From Brassica napus (lineage: Eukaryota; Streptophyta; Magnoliopsida; Brassicales; Brassicaceae), in contig NC_063445.1 of the NCBI RefSeq assembly GCF_020379485.1, positions 53,159,422-53,223,421 of the forward strand: 64,000 bases of DNA, written 5' to 3'. The notes under the pieces are model-generated. The model saw nothing but the letters and a program-made list of their open reading frames with translations. It was not told where the DNA came from and did no database searches. The position numbers and the translations under genes were made by a program. The stretch's first letter is position 1, and each line of letters begins with the position of its first letter. Positions 57,414 through 64,000 of the stretch are shown here, in pieces.

Positions 57414-58593
57414 GAGCATCTCCAAAAAGAAACTTTATTTTGAAGTTTTCAAAACTCTATATTTGAAGTTTCAATGTGTTCTTATCCAAAAGTAAAACTT
57501 CAAACCTAACTTCAAAATTATTTATATTTTACACTATGGTTCTCATATTTGTCATAGTTGATGTAAATTCATAAAACTTCTATAAATAACTAGTAAATAT
57601 ATATAAATATTACAAAAATATTAATTACAAAAATCTTACACTAAAATATAAAATTATAAATAAAAGTACATAATTAAATATTAAACTGCAAGCAAATAGT
57701 ACATTATTTCATAAAATTATTTCCGTAATGCTCTCATATATGATCAACTAGTGCATTTCGAAGTAAGAAATGATTCTCTTTATTTTTTATTTGTAGATTA
57801 CGAGCCAAAAATTGTTGAAATCGAATATCCTCATAATATACCCGCTGATAGTTTGATATCATCTAACGAAAAAATCCTTGATCTTTTAAACAAAAGTACA
57901 ACAAACAGAAAAAAAGTCATGGGATGATTGAATTACGACAGCAAAATGAAGCAAAAAAATTAGCTTTTAAAGAAGTAAAAGAGGAAAATAAAATATTGCT
58001 AAAAAACTTAACTTCTATCGATGATGTTAATATTCGTGAATACATTCGATCTGAACAAGAAAGAATAGTACGAAAAAGGCGTCAAGAGCAACAACAACAA
58101 TCATCTTCGGTTACACAAAATTTGTTTGGGCAATATTTTGGAGATTTGAGAGGTTTTGGAGCAAATTTACCAGACTATTAGTGTTGTTATAATATTTAAG
58201 CTTGAGTAATAATTATGTCTTCATGTGTCTTTTTAATAAGTTTTTATTATGGTTTTTTGTAATATTCTTGTTGTTTAATTCTAGTTTTAAAATATTATAA
58301 ATCTTGTTTTAAATTTTTTATTTAATTTCATGTGTAAAACTTAAATTTATAAAACAAATTTGAATATTTATGAGATATAAAAGTTTTAAGGATTAAAACA
58401 ATAAACAAAAAGATATTTAAAAATTATAAATATGATGTATAATTGTAATGACCAAAATGTAAATAAAAAGATGAAAAAGTTTTGAAAAGTGAAACTTTAT
58501 ATTTGGAATTTCACTCTTCAAAACTTCAAAGTTTATTTTTGGACAGCAAAAAATTTTATATCTGGAATTATAGAGTTTCTTTTAGAGATGCTC
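57414..58593 (+). mobile_element. Harbinger deletion derivative retaining ORF1 sequence
   Basis: The left end is GAGCATCTCCAAAAAGAAAC after TTA (57411-57413). The right end read inward is GAGCATCTCTAAAAGAAACTC, here given as GAGCATCTCTAAAAG then AAACTC. Subterminal AACTTTATATTTG(A/G)A-like words are mirrored at both ends. The right flank is ACG rather than TTA, so the duplication is not preserved. 1180 bases, with an ORF1 C-terminus and no transposase. Confidence 0.75.
57924..58181 (+). pseudogene. C-terminal part of a Harbinger ORF1 (coiled-coil region)
   Basis: 85 codons: MIELRQQNEAKKLAFKEVKE, then LTSIDDVNIREYIRSEQERI, then RKRRQEQQQQ. This charged helix followed by L.SI.D...RE.I..EQ.RI...R.QEQ is typical of the C-terminus of plant Harbinger ORF1/NAM-associated proteins. 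The Myb/SANT domain is missing upstream. Confidence 0.6.
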
Positions 58594-58856
58594 ACGAGTA
58601 ATGAAATTATTTTACAGAATCAATATTACTATATGTTTCTCAACGTAATTGGGTAACGTAAATGGTCCCGATAAACTGTGTAGTTGCCGACACATGAGCC
58701 ACTTATTAGACAAAAGTGAATTATCAAATTTTTGGGAACTAGTCTGTGGCCACACATTCATTTTCGACCGTTTCCTCTCTGCATGTAACCCACTTGTCCA
58801 GCAAAGGAGAGAATTTTAAGAATATTGTGTAAAAGACAATTCTAATTTTTTTTTAA

Positions 58857-59178
58857 ACAATGGTAAGTAAATGTGATTTACAGACGTTTAGGAACAGATT
58901 TGAAAATTAATCTCATTGTTACTATATACTCCGAAACAAGAACCGTGTGCTTTAAATGCCTCTTCAATATTCTATATCTACTTACCATTAATAAACATAT
59001 CTCTCTTCATACAAAGTGATATTAAAAAATGGTATGTAAAAGTGATTTAGATGTTTAGGTAAAGATTTGAAAACTAATTTAATTCTTAACATATTCTTCG
59101 AAATAGAACCGTGTGCAATGCCTCTTCAATATAAATCTTCAATATTTTATATTTACTTACCATTAATAAACATAAATT
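58857..59178 (+). repeat. Tandem duplication of about 150 bases
   Basis: Copy 1 (about 58859-59000) and copy 2 (about 59028-59175) share AATGGTAAGTAAATGTGATT / AATGGTATGTAAAAGTGATT, AACCGTGTGC, ATGCCTCTTCAATAT and TTACCATTAATAAACATA in order. They lie upstream of the M16 gene. Confidence 0.8.
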
Positions 59179-59304
59179 TCTTTTATTAATGGTAACATTT
59201 GAATATTAGGTAAGAGATGAATGCATGACACGCGGAGAATTAACTAATTGTTAATAGAATATCTTAGAACATTAATTACCCCTTGACCTAATCTAATCCC
59301 TCAC

Positions 59305-59350
59305 CTTTCTTCTTTATAAAACGCCCCACTTCTTCCCCACATATTTTTCC
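59305..59350 (+). promoter_or_regulatory. Possible core promoter of the M16 peptidase gene
   Basis: TCTTTATAAAACGCCCC contains a good TATA box at about 59314, followed about 30 bases on by CACATATTTTTCC. Downstream to 60200 is AT-rich with no conserved ORF, consistent with a leader and leader intron. Linking it to the peptidase gene is inference. Confidence 0.35.
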
Positions 59351-60204
59351 TAAGTATCAAAATATATTATGAAGCGTTTTCTTCAAACTTCCTCTCTTTT
59401 CATCCTCCTCTTTAGATTGTTTTGTTCATCATATCTCGTATTAGAGTTCTATCTTTTATCGTTCTCATCATGTTCTATAGAATATTATTCTTTAAATTCT
59501 CTGTCTTAGGTTATATCTGTGAATTTCAATCTTTTGTTTTAGTTTTGATGGAAAATCTCAGATCCAGTATTCTGGAAATTGGTTTGTTATTTATCGATCA
59601 TGGATTAAGTGTTCCAGTGATTGGTTTATTATTAAACCTATATTTGATTCAAGCTTATAATGTTATAAGCTTACAAAATTATTGCTTTCGTGCTTTTAAT
59701 TAAGTCTATAAATATGAGATATTCTTACCCTTTTTTTTTTTCTGAATCTTCCATCATTTTTAATGTAATTTAGCATTTCTTATTGACAATAGTATATAAT
59801 TTAGATTTGTTTAGCTCAGTCTAACATTCGATTCAAATCTTATTTCGGTTTGTTATTTGCAGATACCGGATACAGGCCTTTAATTGCTTTAAAGCTTATA
59901 AAATGTGTTAATCTCATTCTGGAATCATAATTGTTTTAAAGCTTGCAAAATCTGTTAAGCTCGTTCTGAATTCAATCAAAACAATGAAAGGTATATTTGT
60001 AGATTTATAATGTCTGCATAGATTAACTATCTAATTTAGTATGAGATTTTTTGAATTTTTCTTAACATTAGTTTTTCATTTCAAAAATTAAAGTGAGAAA
60101 CTAATGTATAGGGTAACATCTGATTTAGTATGCGATTTTAATGTCTATAGCATAGATTAACTTTCTCAATTAGTATGCGCTTTTGATATTTTTTTTCCCG
60201 TATT
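59351..60204. other. Presumed leader/leader-intron region of the M16 gene
   Basis: Short ORFs only, including one at 59422-59703 that is Leu/Ile-rich without homology I recognise. TTTAAAGCTT(A/G)(T/C)AAAAT is repeated at about 59890 and 59935. Confidence 0.4.
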
Positions 60205-63200
60205 GTGCCGGTTGGTTCTTACTTAAATTGTTCTTATTATTTATTCCCATTTATTTTGCTCTCGCAAGTTTTGCCCTTTTCGTCTGGACCTCTCTTTCTA
60301 GGGTTACTTGATTCACTGAAGAGATATCTCCATTCTGCGTTTGAACAAAACAGTTGGATTGACTATCCTCCTGATGATTATTATGAAGATATGCAAGAGC
60401 TTGACGAGGATTCCGATTCTGATTATTATGATGCACAGCTTGTCCAGAATGATGACGAGAAAGATGACAATCACGATGAAGAGAATGATGCCTATATAAT
60501 CCGTCCTGACGAAAGCCAGAAAGTTTATAGGTCTGTTGTTCTTAGCAATCGACTCACCGTTCTTATCATATCGGACTCTTCTGCTATGAGCTCAACTGCT
60601 TCTATGACTGTGAAGATTTGGGAGTATTGATGATCCTCCAGATATGATGGGGATTGCTCATTTGATTGAGCACATGCTGTTAAGGGGATCAACTGAAAAT
60701 CCTGGAGAAAATAATGATGCGAGTTGTTTTTGTTTTATAAATATTTTCCAAGTTTATGCATTATTTTCATTGAATCCTTGTTTTTTTTTGTTTCAGTTTC
60801 GAAGTTTTGTGAAGATGAATGGTGGTCGAGTTTTTGCCGTCACAGATATGGAGCACTCGGGTTTCTCTTTTGAGATCGATACGCCATATTTTCAGGCTGG
60901 TTTGAAGAGGTTAGTTATTTGCTTTATTTAAGTTTCTTCATCGTTTAATTTCTATATTTGATTCTTCTTATTTTGTATTTTAGGTTTGCTAAAAGCTTCA
61001 TTTCCCCTCTCATGGACGTTGAAGACTTAAAAAGCGAGATTAACACCATCAATCAAGGTACATTATAAATCTATTTTCAGTCATGTTTTTTTTTTTTTCC
61101 TTTTCATCAACTAATGCTTTAACTTTTTGTGTGTTTATATTTTACTAGAGTGGTTAGGTTGGAAATTTAGAGATGTTGCTCGTTTGGAACGGCTGTTTGC
61201 CCATACAACTCACGTGGATCACCCTTTTCATCGATTCACAACGGGCAACAAACGTTCTTTGTCAAATCATGAACCAAAAAGTGTTCGTGATGCTGCCGTG
61301 AAGCTATTTGTTAAGCACTTTGTAGCTTCTTGCATGAAGCTTGTCGTTATTGGTGCAGGTATAAACCTTTCTACTTGATTTTTTCTCTCTCTTTTGAACT
61401 ATGTTATCTAACCGTTGTTTTTATTTTTATAGATCCTGTAGATAAACTTGAAAGATGTGTCAAGAAATACTTTTCAGAACTTACAAGAGGTCAACAGATT
61501 AACTTAGCATTTCCAGAGTATGATACACATCGGTGGAAGCATAGCTTGTGGAAGCATGGCGTTGCATATTTTCTTGAGTCCTTGGAGGGTTCTCAAACTA
61601 TGAAGATTAGTTGGATCCTTCCTCCGGTGTCTAGGACACATGTTAATAAAAGGCCAGAGATGTTTATACTACGACTTTTGTGTGACGGTTAGTTTCTTTG
61701 AATCATTTTATTCTTTTTGGGACTTAACCAATTGAATAGTTTCTTAATGTTTTTTTTTTTTGGCAGAGAGTCAGGGTTCCCTTTCCTCTTTCTTCAAGTC
61801 GAAGCTATGGATAACATCCCTTCGTGTTTGGTCTGGTCATGAATCAAAGTTTTCTGAAGTTGAGAGTTCTTCCTATTGCTCTACATTGGCAGGTCAACTT
61901 TTTGTGATCTCCATGGATATCACAGACCGCGGCTGGTAACATGTATGTATATTGTTACCGTTAAATATGCATTTATTTCTTGCTTTTAACACACTTTTTT
62001 TGTTTAAATTAGCAGAAATATAATATGGTCTCGTATGTGTACCAGTACCTTAATCTTTTGAAATCTATGGATCCTCCTCAATCTCTTCCATCACTCATTC
62101 AAGAGTTCAGATCTTTAATGAGAATGAGGTTTCAGTGCTTGGATTTTGATAGCAACCAGCTTTGTGATCCTACCCAGTTTTCTCTGGCTCTTGCAGGTGT
62201 TTGTCAATAATTCAGAACTTTTCTTTTTTGTTGCTCGAATTTGTAATTCATCTTCTGATTTTGCTTCTTTTTTTTTCCAGTTAATATGCTCAAGTTTCCT
62301 GTTTCACATGCGATCTCTCTTGATTTTGGCTATGACTTTGGTGATTTCGAAGACATCAAGGAAATGCTTCGTAATTTCAGTACGAAAAATATGAGGATTG
62401 ACTTTCTTTCAAAAGCTTTCACAGAAAAAGGAATTTTAGTCTGTTCACTTGTTTGATTGCTTATTTTGTTTACTGATTTTGTTTTTATATAAATTAGGGG
62501 AAAGAGAACCATTTTTCTCTTTCACATTCAAAGAAGAGAATGTTCCCCATTCATACTTGCAAAGATGGGAGATTCCTGAAGAAACAGATCCTGGTCTACA
62601 CTTGCCATTCAGGAATGAATTGATGCCAACGACCTCTCTATTGGAGGTTCTTGAAGAGGAAATTGTGGGGAGTTCTTTTAAAAGCATTGCTGACAAATGT
62701 TTCTACAAAGAGAACAAGGGCGTATTGGCTAAAGCTTCGCTGAACATTTACTTGGATCCTGGTCAAGGAGTTATACCACACATGATAACCAGAATCTACT
62801 TCGAGATCATCAAAGATGAGCTTAGCTCTCTTTTATTTAAGGTAAACCTGTTTCTTCTTTTCCTCTTCTCTCTCTTTTTCTTGTTATAGTAACTGTTATA
62901 TATGTTACTTAGGCCGAAGAAGGGTATATTTCCACTGAATTATCGATTGGAGATGACAACACCATTGTGTTGGAACTCTATGGCCATCCTCAAAGGTTTA
63001 AATACCTTGTTGCTTCAATCTGGGATAAATTTAAATCGTTTGAGCCAACTCCTGATTGCTTTAAGGTATCTTTTGAGCCTCACCAATATCGCTTTAATTT
63101 CAAAACCATTTTGTCTCATTTTTTTTTATCCTATTTCAGATTATCACTGAGAGAATGAAGAGAGATTTCTATGTTAATTCTCGTGATCTAATTCATCATG

Positions 63201-64000
63201 CACATTGGCTCTTATCTGAGGCTGTTATCCTAGTACCTTTCACCATGGAAGATAAATATGGAGTCATGAAGTATATTACTTTTGACAATCTCAGGCGCCT
63301 CCTACCTGCCCTGCGATCTGAGGTAAAAATGTGAAAGTATTTTTATCTTTTCAAGTTTGACACTTCATTTTTTTTTCTAAACATGATTTCATTTTTTTTT
63401 GCAGGCACGAGTTGTTGGTGTTTTTTCTGGAAGTGTGTCTAAAGAAGACTGCAAACAAATTACAAATTTGTTTCAACCCTTTGGAGATTTTAAAATCCAA
63501 AGGGAATTTGAGACTAAGAGAGCGTTACGTCAGGATTACTCTTATCAGGTGTTCGCCCACCCAAAAACTGAGACAGAAACAAATTCTTTGGCCAAGGTAA
63601 AATAATTTCCTATGTTGTTCGATTTTGTTATTATTTTACTTATGAATTGTGTGTCAACAGGTTTATTTCCAAATGGGGTGTGATGAAAAGTCTGATGTCT
63701 ACAATGCTGAAAACGTGACGGTCTTTTTACATCTTCTAAAGGCTATGGTTACTGAGAAAGTATTTTTTAATCTGAGGTAAATTTGCTGATTTGTGTCTTG
63801 TTTTGATTTTCGGGTTTGCTAAGCTTATCTTAAAGGCTATGGTTACTATGTTTTCTATAGGCTAAAACAGGGGCTTGGTTATCGGGTTGGTTGTGATAGA
63901 TATAACCAAGGATTCTACATCTATGTTGTGTCTCCTGACCATAATCCGAAAGATCTCCTGATAAAGATACATGCCTTTGTTGCAACCATTCCTGTCTATT
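60205..64000 (+). pseudogene. Divergent M16 zinc metallopeptidase (nardilysin/insulysin-like), probably degenerate, 3' end off window
   Basis: M16A peptidases cleave peptides in a clam-shell chamber. An acidic block (DYYEDMQELDEDSDSDYYD) recalls nardilysin. The zinc motif HLIEH is at 60659-60673. The distal Glu is probably in INTINQEWLG, after LKRFAKSFISPLMD. Later blocks: HPFHRFTTGNKRSLS, LVVIGADPVDKLE, SWILPPVSR, SYVYQYLNLLKSM, MLKFPVSHAI, LGYRVGCDRY. Exons after about 62500 join cleanly. The 5' half does not. An extra T in 60617-60619 separates STASMTVKI from GSIDDPPDMMG. The 60722 and 60797 exon ends join out of frame. The exon ending 61935 lacks a base. The donor at 62431 is GA. These point to a pseudogene, or to a gene whose exons I misplaced. 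Start codon uncertain. Confidence 0.65.

Noticed and set aside
59422..59703. 93-codon hydrophobic ORF upstream of the M16 gene
   Set aside because: Leu/Ile/Phe-rich chance ORF in AT-rich leader DNA; no recognisable domain.

Overview
This is a plant nuclear genomic window, almost certainly Brassicaceae. Genes are intron-rich with GT-AG introns and TA-rich intergenic DNA. The tRNA-His is nuclear type, and the repeats are those typical of crucifers: Helitrons, Tourist and Stowaway MITEs, PIF/Harbinger elements and a tRNA-derived SINE. From memory, not from a search, the gene order zinc-knuckle protein, small mitochondrial-type protein, WD40-bromodomain protein, ATP-citrate lyase B matches Arabidopsis thaliana around At5g49400 to At5g49460.

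Left part, 1-20155, is gene-dense. It holds the 3' portion of a PP4 regulatory subunit 3 (SMEK/PSY2) gene, an RS-like CCHC zinc-knuckle gene, and a two-exon gene for a 141-residue basic protein with a likely mitochondrial presequence. Next is a tandem duplication carrying two small secreted cysteine-rich peptide genes of the ESF1/ESFL type, one apparently usable and one broken. A large minus-strand BRWD-type gene (WD40 repeats plus bromodomain) follows, with a SINE in its leader intron, and then tRNA-His(GTG).

Middle, 20156-35304. After an AT-rich stretch comes a roughly 6.9 kb PIF/Harbinger element with both a Myb/SANT ORF1 and a DDE transposase ORF2. Both ORFs carry in-frame stops. A second Harbinger derivative (29900-30952) has a perfect TTA target duplication. 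Then comes an ATP-citrate lyase subunit B copy that is a clear pseudogene: the catalytic phospho-His is Asp, a splice donor is lost, and it has a premature stop and a C-terminal frameshift.

Right part, 35305-59300, is a graveyard of transposons. It contains nested Helitrons, two copies of a Stowaway-like MITE, a poly(A) retroposon with a 473-codon ORF and a 16 bp target duplication, and a 5'-truncated LINE keeping an RNase H domain. It also has two adjacent Helitrons (one with an internal triplication), a Tourist MITE, and a 1.1 kb foldback with arms of about 340 bp. A Harbinger derivative retains ORF1 sequence. Faint remnants of host genes lie between them.

The right end, from about 59300 and running off the window, is a divergent M16 metallopeptidase (nardilysin/insulysin type). 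It keeps HxxEH, but its 5' half has several reading-frame and splice anomalies.

There is no operon logic here. Genes are individually transcribed, and the unifying theme is gene decay and transposon accretion to the right of the tRNA gene. All identifications come from reading translated sequence; nothing was searched.
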